Shown here one piece after another: positions 22,268 through 34,255 of a stretch of 64,000 bases of DNA (position 1 is its first letter; every line of letters starts with the position of its first letter). Origin of the DNA: Limonium bicolor. Its lineage: Eukaryota; Streptophyta; Magnoliopsida; Caryophyllales; Plumbaginaceae. The stretch spans positions 140,433,296 through 140,497,295 of the forward strand of contig CM041776.1 of NCBI GenBank assembly GCA_023374045.1. Direction: 5' to 3'. A model generated the notes under the pieces. The model saw only the letters and a program-made list of their open reading frames with translations, did no database searches and was not told where the DNA came from. A program made the position numbers and the translations under genes.

Positions 22268-23488
22268 GTTTAAAATCTCTTTTACACTTTCCTATTACTT
22301 GATATAATTTTCTTTTAATCTATTGAGAATTTTTACTATTTTACAGCACAAGCCCAGACTCCCCTATTTCAATAAATAACTCTGCCTAGTTCCACTTGAG
22401 TTCTTCTGGTTTTGTAGATTTTATCTTTCAGGTACTTCATTCTAATGCTAAATTGAACTCAAGTATGGGGAAATATAATGGCGGTGTTCACCACGGATCA
22501 GGGAGTCCTTTAACACTCTTGCTATTTCAATTCTGCATTTCTTGTCGTTATTTTATTTTTGTTTGATTATTTTTGGTAATGTTTCCTTTTTAAATTTTTA
22601 TTTAAAATAATTGAGGTGTTTTAGATTAATGGATTTTAATTTAATTTAATATTAAAAAAATGAGAAGAGAGTTTTTCAACGCGTCCGGCTAAACCCAGCC
22701 GGACGCAAATCCTGACACGTTCAAACCCTAACGCGTCCGGATCCGGACGGAAAACCGGACACGACTTAAATCGCGCGCCCGATTTTCTTTTCTTCTTCTT
22801 TTCTTTCTTTTCTTCCTTTTCTTTCTTTCTGTCTTCTTCCTCCCGACGCACTTGAAACCTAGAAAACCTCCACCATTTTTGCCTCTCACACAAACACCAC
22901 TAACCACCACCGCTCTCTGTTGCGACTTCCGGAAGACACCGCACCGTCCTGACACCACAATACTGCAGTCGCACCCTGACTTTTGAAACCGAAACAAACA
23001 ACCTTAATCGAAACAGGTTCTACAATTTAACGTTTTCCAATTCGATTTCCGTCGATTTAGAGTAGGTTAGGTTGTTGTTTTGTGGTTTATAATGTTAATT
23101 TGTTCATGTGGTGTGAAAACATCGGATTGTGTGTGAAAATTGGTAGCTTCTGGTTGAATTTTGTGGTATATGCACTGCTCTGTTCGCGGTGCAAATTTTT
23201 TTAGGGTTACAGGTGCGTCCGGATCTGCGTCCGGCTAAGTTGACCCGGACGTGGATCCGGACATGTTCAAATTTACCAATTTTTCTGCAATTGTTTTCTA
23301 GGTTTATGTTGTACTGTTTAATGTTATTATTTTCCATGTTTGGATGTTTTAATGCTTTTCTCATAGATTAACTATGTGCAAGAATTTGTTCAAATAAACA
23401 TGCTGCTCGATCGGTTTCGGGTATTGGTGTGTCTTTTGCTTCTCTTTTCTTGCTGTTTAGGTTTCTTACTGCATTGTTTATCGTTTAG
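22268..23488 (+). other. Non-coding spacer between pol and the env-position ORF
   Basis: No gene seen. It holds two clusters of TCCGGA-centred palindromes (22680-22765 and 23212-23265) that recur in the element's LTR, and a pyrimidine tract at about 22785-22835. It ends in TTGTTTATCGTTTAG directly before ATGGCTCGC, which looks like a splice acceptor for the following ORF. Confidence 0.6.
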
Positions 23489-24969
23489 ATGGCTCGCACT
23501 AGAGGAGGAGGTGCTACACGCACGGGGTCTTCTTCGAGGACCCACGCCCTGACGACCAGTCAGCCAGCCTCCACCCCACTCCTACCTGATAGCTTCATAT
23601 CTGCTAACCACGGCTCTGGGCCTGGTATGAGCAGGGTGGTCCTTCATCATCAGCAGGTAGCATCACCCGCATCGGCTGCCACTGGTCTTACACATATTTG
23701 AGGTTTGGGCGCCAGAAGCATCTTGCCATGGGCGAGGTGTCCTTCTCTCCAGAGCTGGTACGAGAATTCTACGCCAATGCTGTGGCATCAGACACGATAA
23801 ACAGCATTACCTCCTACGTGCGCCAGTTCCAAGTGGAGGTAACCCCTGAGACTTTTGGTATTCTTTTACTCCTCCCGGATAATACGGAGACCCATTTAGA
23901 TTTTACGGAGGATGAGCTTAGGCAGACTAAGTCTAGGTGGTTACAAGCGGTCAGGAGTACTACTCGCCGACGGGGTGAGGAAAATAAGACTGTGCTCCCC
24001 TATGCTATCCTCCTCTCCCTTCCCCAGAGGACCCTTGCAGAGATCCTCAGTCATCAGATCCGGCCTCATGCCGGAAATAATGCTTCTGACGAGGACTGTG
24101 TTCTCCTCGATTATCTCCTAGCCGCCCCATGTCCACCTTCTCAGCAGCTCTCACCCCCCTTCGTGATGTTCAAACAGCTGCACAAGGTGGTGACTTATCA
24201 GAAGAAGTCACCCCTATCTTTCCCATCTTTATTCAGCATCATCTTACCGCCACCCTCCCCGAGGAGATCTTCACCGATATTGAGATGAGGGAGGGGGAGA
24301 CACCCATCTCCGTCGGGACCTTCAGGAGATGGGGCTTTGTTTGTCTTGATGATGGCAGCTAGGTGAAGGGCAGCTCAGGTCTAGGGTCCATAGGCACCTC
24401 TGCGAGTTCCAACTCTACTCCGGCGCCTACTGCTACCATGGCACCTCCTATTCCCCCAGTGATGAGCATCCCGCCAGAGATGCAGACCATGATGGACTCC
24501 ATTCTCACCAGCAGCAGAGGATGGAGCAGCGCTTTAAGGGTATGAAGCAGCGCTTTGGAGGGATGGAGCAGCAGGTCGGGGATATGCAGCAGCGCCAGGT
24601 GCGCATGGAGGGACACATTGATGACATCCGCAACTCAGGAGCACCTTTAGTCAGAGTAGACTACTCTCCGGGACACCCAGGCTCTGATCACCGAGCGCAT
24701 GGAGCGCAGTGATGCTTTTCAGAGAGAGACTGCTCAGTTCATGGCAGAGGCATCTACTCGGCAGAGAGAAGCAGCCAAGTTCATGGCCGACTCCTCAGCT
24801 CAGTAGGCCCATACTAGCCAGCTCTTACAGGTGCTCATGGCCCAGATGGGCGCGAGACCTCCGCCACCACCCCGCCCACCGCCTCATCCTATCTTTACTG
24901 CTTTCTTTTATTTTGTTTGTTTTTCTGTACTTTTCTTTTTCTTTGACTTATTTTACTTTTGTTTGTTAA
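23489..24969 (+). pseudogene. Env-position ORF of the Athila-like element (plant transposon protein-like)
   Basis: ATG at 23489 starts M-A-R-T-R-G-G-G and a Ser/Thr-rich leader that stops at 23699; a neighbouring frame carries on from about 23690 with L-V-R-E-F-Y-A-N and a roughly 150-residue region up to about 24125. Frame changes near 24125 lead to a Pro-rich stretch (24363-24480) and a Gln/Met-rich, coiled-coil-like stretch (24521-24640). The V-R-E-F-Y-A-N motif resembles the domain often labelled 'putative plant transposon protein'; that assignment is from memory. Its place after pol is where Athila elements carry env-like ORFs, but I see no convincing signal peptide or membrane segment. 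At least two frameshifts, a TAG at about 24360 and another at about 24804. Confidence 0.55.
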
Positions 24970-26423
24970 AACTAACAGTAAAACACGAGACTACAGGTGA
25001 AGTGGTAATGGTTATATTAGGCAGTGTTTTAATTCTGAATTGCTAAATTTCCTGTTTCTCTGGGCAGTGCAACGTTCTTAAATGATTAATTTACATGTCA
25101 CCTCTACTGTGAAACAAACGGCTAATAGTACAGAAAATGGAACCACACTACTTGCGAACGTCTACTAAGCTTGAATTATGGGGAGTATTCTTTCTCTAAA
25201 TATTACTCATACGATTTGAATATTCAATGTCGTTCGAGTTAATGCACTTTATTCTGTGGTTGTACATGCCAGTGAAAAATTAGCAACTTTTACTCTACAC
25301 AAAACGCATACTGTATGTGACTCATGAGGAATATCTCGACCCCTGCAAAACTTCAAGTGTGAGGAAGAATATCTTCCTCAATCTATGACACCAGGGGAGT
25401 CTCAGTTCCAACTTTAACTCACTGATGTTCCGCTTTTGCTTGCGTTAAGGGTTAATTATTGCACATGCATCTATTATGAGTATCGCATGTTTTGAAAGTT
25501 CTTTTACTTGCATTTCTTTTATGACCAATGAGGACATTGCTCCTCTTAAGTGTGAGGAAGGAAAGACCTTTCTCTGAAAACATGCTAGTTGTTGTTTAAA
25601 TGCCACACTTGCTTTTTCCTGCTCTAATGCCTGTGCACACCGAGTGAAATTAAACCAAGTGTAAACCGTAGGAATCTTTTTGCTTGATGAGGTTTGTATA
25701 AATAATTTTATTTAAAAATACTCTCTTTTCACTAAAATCTGGTAGATTGGCTAGTTGTGGAAACCAGATTATTTTAGCTTGGGATTTTGGAAATGAAGTG
25801 AATGTTTGGAATGAAAAGGATAAGGCAAGGTACTGCACTGATAAAAAATTGTTTCCAAACAATAGCAGGCCTCGTCTATCCGGTAATTAAGTCTTAAGGG
25901 TGCCTTAACACCTATCTACCTAAGGTCTCGGGATCTGGGATAGTTGGCCAACACCATCTCAAGGATAGAGAGAAAAGTCTGGGTTACGGAATAACTCTGC
26001 AAGATCTCAAATATTAGTTTTTTTATACATAATTCTTGAAGATAAATGCCTTCGCTTACAAAAGAGATAAGTGCAGTTAAATTTATACTTTTGATCATGA
26101 GTGCATGGTGTTGAAAGGTATTGCGGAACAAGGCATTACTTCACACCCCTTGTCGTCCAAAGGTTAGAGGAATGAAAATTGGTGGAAAGTCCCAAGCTAA
26201 GCTAACTTGTTTTTCTACAATCTAGTTTCTCTATGCTTTTACAAAATTGTTCTTCCTTCACTGTTTGTGAAAACCTACCTCTAGAGAGCAAGATTATTCT
26301 TTCATATGTCACTTTGCTTGATTTCCCTCTGCACCTGTTTAATCTTGAGATTATGTGACGGTTTTAGAGATATTCTTATTCCTTATTTGCTTGAGGACAA
26401 CAAAAGCTTAAGTGTGAGGAAGT
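24970..26423 (+). other. Non-coding 3' region with three polypurine-like copies
   Basis: No gene. The string AAGTGTGAGGAAG occurs three times: 25355-25367, 25548-25560 and 26410-26422. The last abuts the LTR and is the expected polypurine tract. The other two have similar upstream context (GAGGA or CTT(A)AAG). Confidence 0.75.
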
Positions 26424-28128
26424 TGATAAGTGTGAAACATATAGGCTTTTTAGGGTCTAATTACCTTATAATCTATAACAATTAAGACAATGTTTCCCAC
26501 TTATTATGTGTTTTCCTAAGATTGATGTTTTGATATGACTAATGCATTTTATATGCTAAATATAGGAAAACCCCAAAGAAATGAAGATTTTACATCATAA
26601 GGATTTCAACGCAACAAACGGGGAACAAATCCAGAAAAAGAGGCAAAAATTGGTCACATCCGAATCAAGATACCCGGATGCAAATCCGGACGTCACATGT
26701 CTGGATCTGGACGCAAGCCGGACGTGACCCAAACTCTAGATCCGAGAGTTTTGTGTCTTGTCCGGATCCGGACAAAGATCCAGACACAACCCGAGTTTCA
26801 GATCCAAAACTGCTGTCTCACGTCCGGATCTGGACACAGATCAGGACGTCACACAAACACGAAAAATAAAAACGCATCACGCTGATAATCGGGCTTTCGG
26901 CGCAATTACCAGCCGAGCGGCGATTTAGCCCATACCACATCTTTAATTAACATACACCCATACTCAATATGTTAAGCCTATGCCCATGCTCGTACCTAAC
27001 TTCCACTAACCTGTGTTTATTTCTAAGCCTATTTAAACCTTCACTCAGCCTTCATTTCAATTCGTACCAGATGCTCCAGTCTAAACATTACACTCTCCTC
27101 CTCTCCCTCCATATCATCTGCTCATCCACGATAAACCCTTCATCTCCATTCACAAATCTTTCTCCGTAATTCTCCCCCTCACTCACAGAAACCTACTCAC
27201 GGTGCTTCATTTAGCTGCATCCGGATTGACATCCGGATCCGGACAGACCCTGAAGAACGCGTCCGGATCAGCGTCCGACCCCAGATAGCTGGACGTGACA
27301 CAGACAAGAGTGGAAATTGCAGACTCGGCGATGGCTTCTAAAATCAGTTTTTCTGCTAAATCCCTCTATCCTTGTGCTGTTTATATTGAGTATTGTTATT
27401 TTGTCTATGGCTGAGTAGTCAGTTTTAATTTCGGTTTACTATGTATCTCTAGATTTATTATTTCGGAACCTTTGTGATTTTCTGCAGTACTTTAGAATAA
27501 AGTTCTTTTCCCTTATGACTTCCTAAACTTTTTAATATGATCAATTATTGAGTTTATCAGTTTGTTAGCTTATAAATGAGAACTGCGGCTATCAATTGAC
27601 TACAGGGAAAGAACCAGTTAGTATAGAGATGGTAATTCCTCTAAACCACTAGCTGACCATTAATCTAGACTATGCTTAAAGCAATTAGTAAACAGTGGAT
27701 TCATAACGAGAGTTAGGATTCGGTCTTTGCTAATTAGAATTCGTGGAGCGGGAGACCGAATACGGGTTATCCTTATTCTAGGGTTTTATTCAAAATTCTG
27801 TGGAAATCACTTAGGAGAAGAAACTGCAAATCGGGAGAAAAGTAGTAAACCGGAATTTCCTTTATCAAACAAAAACCAAATCAATTATTTACCTGATATT
27901 TATTGTTTATTGAACTCTTTTACAACATTCACCATCACACACAAAAACCCCCAATTTGCTGTTATTTATATTATTCTTGTTTGTAAGTAGAAATTAAACT
28001 AGACACTGCCTCCTTTGGTTCGATACTCAGGGAATACTCCGAGATTTAAACTTGCTATAATCAACTGGTACACTTGCCGTTAGGTTAAACCCCCAACAAC
28101 AATTTACCGTTAGGTTTTATCCCAACAA
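26424..28128 (+). mobile_element. 3' LTR of the Athila-like element (1.7 kb)
   Basis: Begins TGATAAGTGTGAAAC right after the polypurine tract and ends GGTACACTTGCCG ... TTATCCCAACA at 28128. The bases after it, ATCAT (28129-28133), would be one target-site copy; the other is not in view. It contains TCCGGA palindromes at 26650-26860 and 27218-27300 and a CCTATTTAAACC promoter-like motif near 27028. Confidence 0.8.
26650..26860. repeat. TCCGGA palindrome cluster in the Athila-like LTR
   Basis: Repeated GTCCGGATCCGGAC-type inverted motifs (for example at 26759-26772), each separated by 40-60 nt. Related copies lie at 27218-27300 in the same LTR and at 22680-22765 and 23212-23265 in the internal region. 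Confidence 0.75.
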
Positions 28129-29030
28129 TCATCAACATGATTTTCGTGTCTTGATTGATCAGCTGGCCTTATGCTTTGTCCTTGCCGACACCAATAGCCA
28201 AGGATGGTCAATTTTTGACCATTGACCATTCTTGGTCAATATTTGACTAAATGGGCACTATTTGAGGTTATTATTCACATTAAATATTATATTTGTAAAA
28301 TTTTTGGTAAAATCTTCAAATTAAATTCCTAATATGATATTAGGTAGTATACATGTATTTTAGTATGTATACAAGGCCAACTAGCCACTCAAAACCAATT
28401 TCGAAGACAATTCGCAAAAACATGTTTTAAGGAGTTTTCGGGCTCCTTTTTGTGTCTTAACTCTTTTTAGAGTTTGGTTGGCTTTGAAATTAATTTTATT
28501 ATTTTAGTACATTCACATATAATCAAGCCTTTAAAACCATCCAAGACTCATTCTAAAGACAATATATCCAAAATATGCTTTCAGGGGTTTTTATGGCATA
28601 TTTTTGTCTTGAGTTGTTTCTGAGCTTGGTTTTATTTGGTAATGGTTTCATAATGTTCTTAGCTTGATTATAAGACTTATGAATTCACTTTGGATCCTTA
28701 TTGAGGTCATGAAGTCACTATAGTTTCTTAAAACACATTTTTTAAAGAACATTTTTGTGCTCTAAGGTGCGTTTTCGGTTTAAACGCTAATTCTGCTTAA
28801 TGCGTATTACTAATCTTAGAGGTATTTCACATTTGAAATATATTGGGAACTTATTGGTAGCTCCCTAATTTATTTGTGTCCTTTAAAACACCTTTTTGCT
28901 CTAATTGTTCTTAAAGCATGTTTTGGTATAAATTGTTGTTTAACACTTCTTCTAATGTTTCTAAGGCACGTTCTAGCCTTAGTATATCCTAATTAGATAG
29001 TTCATTAATAATTACGGTTTGGGGTATTCA
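28129..29030 (-). mobile_element. Right-hand fragment of the 3' LTR of element C
   Basis: Ends GGGGTATTCA at 29030 (one T short of the usual GGGGTATTTCA) and abuts a polypurine tract. Its start is cut by the Athila-like LTR. Similar to 39290-39816 in element 2's LTR, including the paired TTGACCATTCTT-type motifs. The rest of this LTR is not in the window. Confidence 0.75.
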
Positions 29031-29065
29031 ATATCCCCCCTTAAAAGAACTTTGTCCCCAAGTTC
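29031..29065 (-). promoter_or_regulatory. Polypurine tract plus hairpin, element C (LTR edge)
   Basis: Minus strand: arms GAACTT ... AAGTTC (29065-29047), then TTTTAAGGGGGGATAT before the LTR. The stem is 6 bp plus a mismatch, weaker than in element B. Confidence 0.65.
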
Positions 29066-29997
29066 CTATGTATCTATATCTCTTAGAACACACCGGTAAC
29101 TTCACACTAAAAGATCATATAGATCACTCAATATCTGTATAGGCATTCTAACTCATAAGGTCTACCATATATATATACCTTTACCACACTTACCACACAA
29201 CATATCTTTCGTATGTTTCAGTAATCAAAATACTCTTTGTATATTCTTTGCTGCATATTCCTCATATAACCAGTCCGAAGACAAAGGTTTTCATGTCCTC
29301 GAGTTCATGAGCGAGTAATACAGAAAATACATGTCAACTCCAATTCCACTTTATGCTACTGCATCTACTCTTAACGTGGTTAATTGTGACCACTTGTAAG
29401 GAGTTTCAGGAATCATCCGACCCTGATGTGATCAGCATCAGTGTTGAACTATCCTTTCACCCCAATTTGTGTTCAGTTTTCCTTGATCTGGCCAAGATCA
29501 AGTTCTACCTCCCACGTCAACTTCAAACAACCAAATAATTATTCATGTAGCATTTTATATCTTTTAGTGCTTCTAGTCATAATCATAAATCAATACATCT
29601 CCAAATCATGGAACTCAGTCCATCAGTCATTCTTAATTCACCTCTCAGCAATTACTTAAGGAATTTAATTCCTACCAGGTTCTATATCGGTCTCATACCG
29701 ATTCTTACCTCATAATACTACCATATTTGGTCTCATATCAATACATATCATAGGGATTTGAATTCCCTTGGAGTTTCTACTCCTCTTTTCCTGAATTCTC
29801 GCACCGAAGTTAATGAGATAAGCCTCTAATACATCTGGTGTTCGCATCTAATTGTGCATAATAACCACAACCACATAAGAATGAATACATGTGTTTATAT
29901 AACATACATATCAAACATCACAACTAATTGTATTGTGCTATACACACTGTAGGTTACGTACTCAATACGTGAAATATAGGCTAAGCGATTGTACGCT

Positions 29998-30032
29998 CTA
30001 CCCCCCTTAAAATGGATTACGCCCTCGTAATC
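29998..30032 (-). promoter_or_regulatory. Second polypurine tract plus hairpin, element C
   Basis: AAGGGGGGTAGA with the hairpin GATTACG/CGTAATC (30032-30015, 4-nt loop), about 1 kb inside the element and beside the chromodomain remnant. Confidence 0.75.
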
Positions 30033-30039
30033 AACATTA

Positions 30040-30182
30040 TAGCATCCTTGAACATAGGTTCAAGATGTTTATGTGTCATGGAGCATTCTAGGTTCCATGT
30101 AGTCTATCTCACATTATGATTGGGTCAGATGATCTTCACCAAGGTAATGGCTTAGTCTCTGTATCAAGGATTCTTATTGGTG
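30040..30182 (-). pseudogene. Chromodomain remnant of element C pol
   Basis: Minus-strand reading gives P-I-R-I-L-D-T-E-T, then after a frame change L-V-K-I-I-stop-P-N-H-N-V, a stop, and T-T-W-N-L-E-C-S-M. It matches the element 2 chromodomain (P-L-R-I-L-D-T-K-T ... M-V-K-V-L-W-S-N-H-E-V ... A-T-W-E-L-E-D-S-M). Two stops and a frameshift. Confidence 0.7.
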
Positions 30183-33100
30183 TTTAAACCAATCTTACAA
30201 CTGGTTCAAGTGTAGTCTCTAAGGCTCCAAAGTATTTGGTAGATAAGTCGTATATTTTATTCAATTGGAAGATGTGAGTCACATCCTTCATTCTTCTCTT
30301 TTGTTAGGTATAACAAACCTTTAAGATACGGTCCACTAGCTTCTACTGCGTGACTCTGATAATCTTGGGGCTTAGTTTTCCCTACCTATCCTCTTTAATA
30401 TGTTTTACAGCTCCTTTGTATCCTTATAACTTAGGAATAAAGGTCTCTTAATGGACGCGTGGTATCTTTATCTATACATGGTCTCAATGAGTTATACCTT
30501 GTCTATCCAGTTCTCTGGAGATCTGATGTTCATACTCTTATTACGCCTTCCAGCGTCTGATTTGTTTCCTACTAAATGACCCTCAGTCTGAGATTTTTGT
30601 ATGATCTGGACTTACTGTTCAGTGCTTATTGCTCTTCACAGTTTCCTCCAAAAATCTTGAGACATATAAACTGTTCATACTTACTAATCAGTGCTCTTCA
30701 CACTTCATAACTCTTAATTGTTTCCTCCTGGAATGAGTTCTCTGACTCTCTTAATCTCATTAGTTTAATTGTGTTCTTCCTCCTCCATTGTTCACGGTAA
30801 ATTGTTGTTTTGGTGTGAGTTTGCATCTCTGACTGTCGTACGGAGTCGACTACTTCTCGTGTTCCTTACACTACTCGTTTACATATATGGGGTACCTTAC
30901 TGATACATTGCCACTTACCCGACTAACTTATAAATAAGTCCATCAGGCCCACAAGCTCCTTTGGAGTGTGGTCGTCCCACGTCTCGTTTAAGTATACTCG
31001 TAGTGTCCATCACACGCTTGGTTATAGCTAATTTGTGAAGTATTCTATTGTCGATCTCCTCTTTCATCATTCCATAATAACGCACATGTCATTCTTCTTG
31101 AACTTAATCAAGGAATATCCATCTACTGGGTTCATAACTACATTATACCTTCTGTATTTAGTACAGACTCGATCCCTTAGTAATTTGTGGTCTCTTTCCT
31201 TAGAGCTTCCTATCTCATTTCTCATGTCGATCCACTAGGAATGCACTTCCAGTCCCTTACGGAATGGACAATGTGCTTCCTGTGAAATCTTTCATCACAT
31301 GGTCCAGACTATTGGCGTTACTGCACAGTCTGTCTCCCATTTCATCACCTTACTTACATTGGGTTTTAATTCATAAATCTGATTGCTTTTATGTCAATAT
31401 TTGATGGCTTATATATATAGTGGTTGCTTTGCTGCGCACTGTAACTTAATCTACCTGACAGGTATTATTCTCATGGCCTCCACTACCGAAGTAGCTTTAG
31501 CTGTCTTATATTGCCCATTGATGGCACAATTCTTCAATTGTTGACTTCAACGTCTTGTCTTATTTTCAATCCCTTTCTTGGTGTAACCACACTGGGAGTT
31601 CTCTAATTTTGATGTTTGGCGGTTGCCGTCTCGTGTTGTAAAATGGTTATCTCTTAATATGAAGGTGTTCTGCTTCAATCTCAGGTTCGTAAGTAGGCTA
31701 ATTTCTCTCACATTCTTTCATCCTTTATGATGTTATTTACCATGTAATTTAACCGGTTACTGAAAAAGTCATCCGTTGGATCACAAGCTCTTTTGAGCGT
31801 TGGTCACTTGACGTGCCATTCTGCGCACTCACAATGTTTATCTCTGACGATTGCTGATTCTTAAATCCTGGGTGTTGGATATGAGGTCTGTCTCTGCAGC
31901 CTTCCATATTATTTATGTGTATCTGGAATGTTCTAAGGTGTTTCAAGGTCTACGGTTCCCATTCTCTAATAGAGAGTATTCAATCTCTAAGAAGTGAAAG
32001 CCCTTTTTGAGGGGTTTATTCCCACTCATGGCCTCACAACAAGGAGAGGTATCCCCACCCTAAAAGGAATGGTTCATTCTCCACCCCTGTTAATAGCACT
32101 ATCTCAACATTCTCATTGGTGCCCTTTCCTGGCAATTCTTTCTCAATTTAGTATAGGTTTCCATAACCACTCGTATGTACGAGTTGTAGTTCATTCATGG
32201 CCTAGATAAGCCTTATATGCTTTCCTGCGCCTCGAGCTCTGATGTATTTAACATCCTTGGCTCGTAGGCCCTTAATGCTTGATTAGTCTCAAGTGATAGC
32301 CGGTGTTCGGTTCACTGTTGTATTCTTAATCATCTGTAGGTTATCCACATGATTCTCTTGTTCTCTGAACTCTGCCAATGTTGGGTCACATCATTGAATG
32401 TAATATTGGGTTTCACAATAAGTTACTGTATCTCGCTTCCTGCTGTGGGAGTTCGCTTAGGTAATCCGATGTTTTTCAGTGTCTGTGACAATACTTTCGC
32501 TCTCATAGACTTGCGCCTTTTAGCAATTAAGGATTAGTTCTCATTAGGCCTCTGCCTTCAGGTGTCTAAGTCGGATATTTACCCTGGATATCATGTGCTG
32601 CCATGTCAATACTTTGTTCAACTTTCGTTGACTACGCCCCCCCGTTAATGACTAATCATACTTGGGTGTTAATGAGTTAGACAAGCAATACTAAGCATCG
32701 TTTATGGGTCTTTTTCTGCTCAACTATACCAACTCTATGGTGTAGTCCTTTTGAGGTTCTCTCTTCCGTGATTGCACGTTTTTGATCCTAGGTAGGTCAT
32801 TACTTAAATTTGTTTTCTCTGATTCTGTTTCTAGGGTTTGTCAATATCTTCAATGAAGAGTGCTGTTAATGGTATTATTCTGGGAGTTCGTCCCGTTTTT
32901 ATTGAAAGTTGTTATGTCCTCCATCTTCATTGTATGTCGTAATACCTTCCTAGTAGGTTATTACTTACATCCGGTCCTCTCACATTGTTGAGTAATCTCT
33001 TCGGTTCCTCCATTCAAATTTAGGCTTGGTTTTGGGGTTGATGTTCTTACCTGTAGTGTCGGTTGTCTGTTGTTGATGCTCACGCCGTTTAGTTTCCTGA

Positions 33101-33277
33101 CCAAGTTCAGCTCCCTGCTGACTAGTGTATTGATTTAGTGGTCGTGGTCAGGCCGTCAGGCCCTCCCAATGTTTCGCTCTTCAGTCTTAAGGATTTGTAA
33201 TCCGGTGTTAATATGTATTATATCCGTGGTTTTTACCATTTGGTCTTCACGGCTTCCCGTATGGCTTCGTTGCGGCA

Positions 33278-33297
33278 GCACTTGCCAAGGCAAGTGC
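33278..33297. repeat. 20-bp palindrome, element C
   Basis: GCACTTGCCAAGGCAAGTGC: 9-bp arms around a 2-nt centre. Same flanks (GCAG before, GCCATGC after) as the 13731 palindrome but with paired changes in the arms. Confidence 0.8.
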
Positions 33298-34222
33298 GCC
33301 ATGCAAGATGGGCTATCGGTACTGTGTATGTCAGTAATGGTACATTCTCCTAAACTCCATGTAGGTGGTAGTCCATGGGACTCCTTCTTTGCCCTGTTTG
33401 GCTTTGGTTATTTGATTATCTGGGCAGCTTCCTGACTGCTTTTGTTAGTGTTGTTACTTATCAGGGTATTCCTCTTTCTGAGGGGACCCTTTTTCTTTCG
33501 CTTTCGACTTGGTTCTCACTCTTGTTTCCACACCATCAGCGTGGTTATCGAGTATTGAATCTCCTTAGGCACTACGTCGTAGTCCTATCTTGGGGTATGA
33601 CTTGCATATGCTTCGTAGTTGTCTGAGCTATTGCAGTTAGGTCTTTGCAACCCCCTTTTTTGTGGGTTCGGAGTTACCCGCTTCATAATTGACTTTTAGG
33701 TAGTCCCTATGCTCTTGCGCGGTATTATCCCACTGTTATTGCTCCCTTGGACTGTTTTCCGGAGTTTCTGTCGCTTCTTTTGTCCTCTTATTGCACTCGT
33801 AGTGCTTTCCTTCTTCCTGGTATGGCGGGGTTATATCGACTGCGTAGCATGTCGACCCATGTTGCCGGTAATTATTATTCTCTCATTGGTAGGATTCCGC
33901 TAGTAGCGCCTGTTTCAACGTTGCGCTCCAATTGGGACCTTCAAGTCTTGAAAGACTATTGCATAACGAGGTGCTTCTCGTATAGCATAATGCTAAGTAA
34001 TTGCCAGATCGGTTTTTCCCGAGTAAGAGAAAGCTTTTCATCTCTCTGGCGTTCATTTCCGGTATCTTAGAACCAGGGGCGCGGAGGGCGGGTCAGGTAT
34101 TATAGATATCCGATACACATCGGGGAATCCTAACTAACACACCTCTCGCATTAATACTCAACCCTTATCCCATAATCTAAAGTTCGTAACTCGATAATTC
34201 CTAAGCTCGGTAATTTCTAGTC

Positions 34223-34250
34223 ATCAGAGCGTAACTACGCACTGATACCA
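34223..34250 (-). promoter_or_regulatory. Primer-binding site hairpin, element C
   Basis: TGGTATCAGTGC (34250-34239) has one mismatch to the primer-binding site of the other elements; the inverted partner at 34231-34223 is unchanged, so the hairpin has one A-A mismatch. Confidence 0.75.
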
Positions 34251-34255
34251 CTTTT

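Larger units (their letters stand above)
19191..28128 (+). mobile_element. Athila-like Ty3/gypsy element, right-hand part
   Basis: Plus-strand pol (19191-22207), an env-position ORF (23489 onward), a long non-coding 3' region and one 1.7 kb LTR (26424-28128). RT and connection-domain wording such as R-R-L-N-P-N-M-K and S-S-K-G-I-E-V-D-K-A-K is typical of the Athila group. Gag, the 5' LTR and most of protease are missing because the element starts abruptly at the outer edge of LTR-B. It sits inside an element C LTR on the right, so it inserted into element C and was later cut by the element 1/B complex or rearranged with it. Confidence 0.85.
29031..34255 (-). mobile_element. Element C: decayed chromovirus internal region
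   Basis: Same architecture as element B: polypurine tract with hairpin at the LTR edge, a second such module next to a chromodomain remnant, and a primer-binding site at the other edge. No long ORF. Blocks alignable to element B include 29407-29490 (with 10500-10590), 30946-31060 (with 13245-13345), 33270-33320 (with 13725-13775) and 34005-34250 (with 14335-14580). Order and spacing agree, so B and C descend from a common structure. Confidence 0.75.

Noticed and set aside
22728..22997. Lys/Arg/Glu-rich minus-strand ORFs before the env-position ORF
   Set aside because: Produced by a CT-rich tract (22785-22835); low-complexity artefact.
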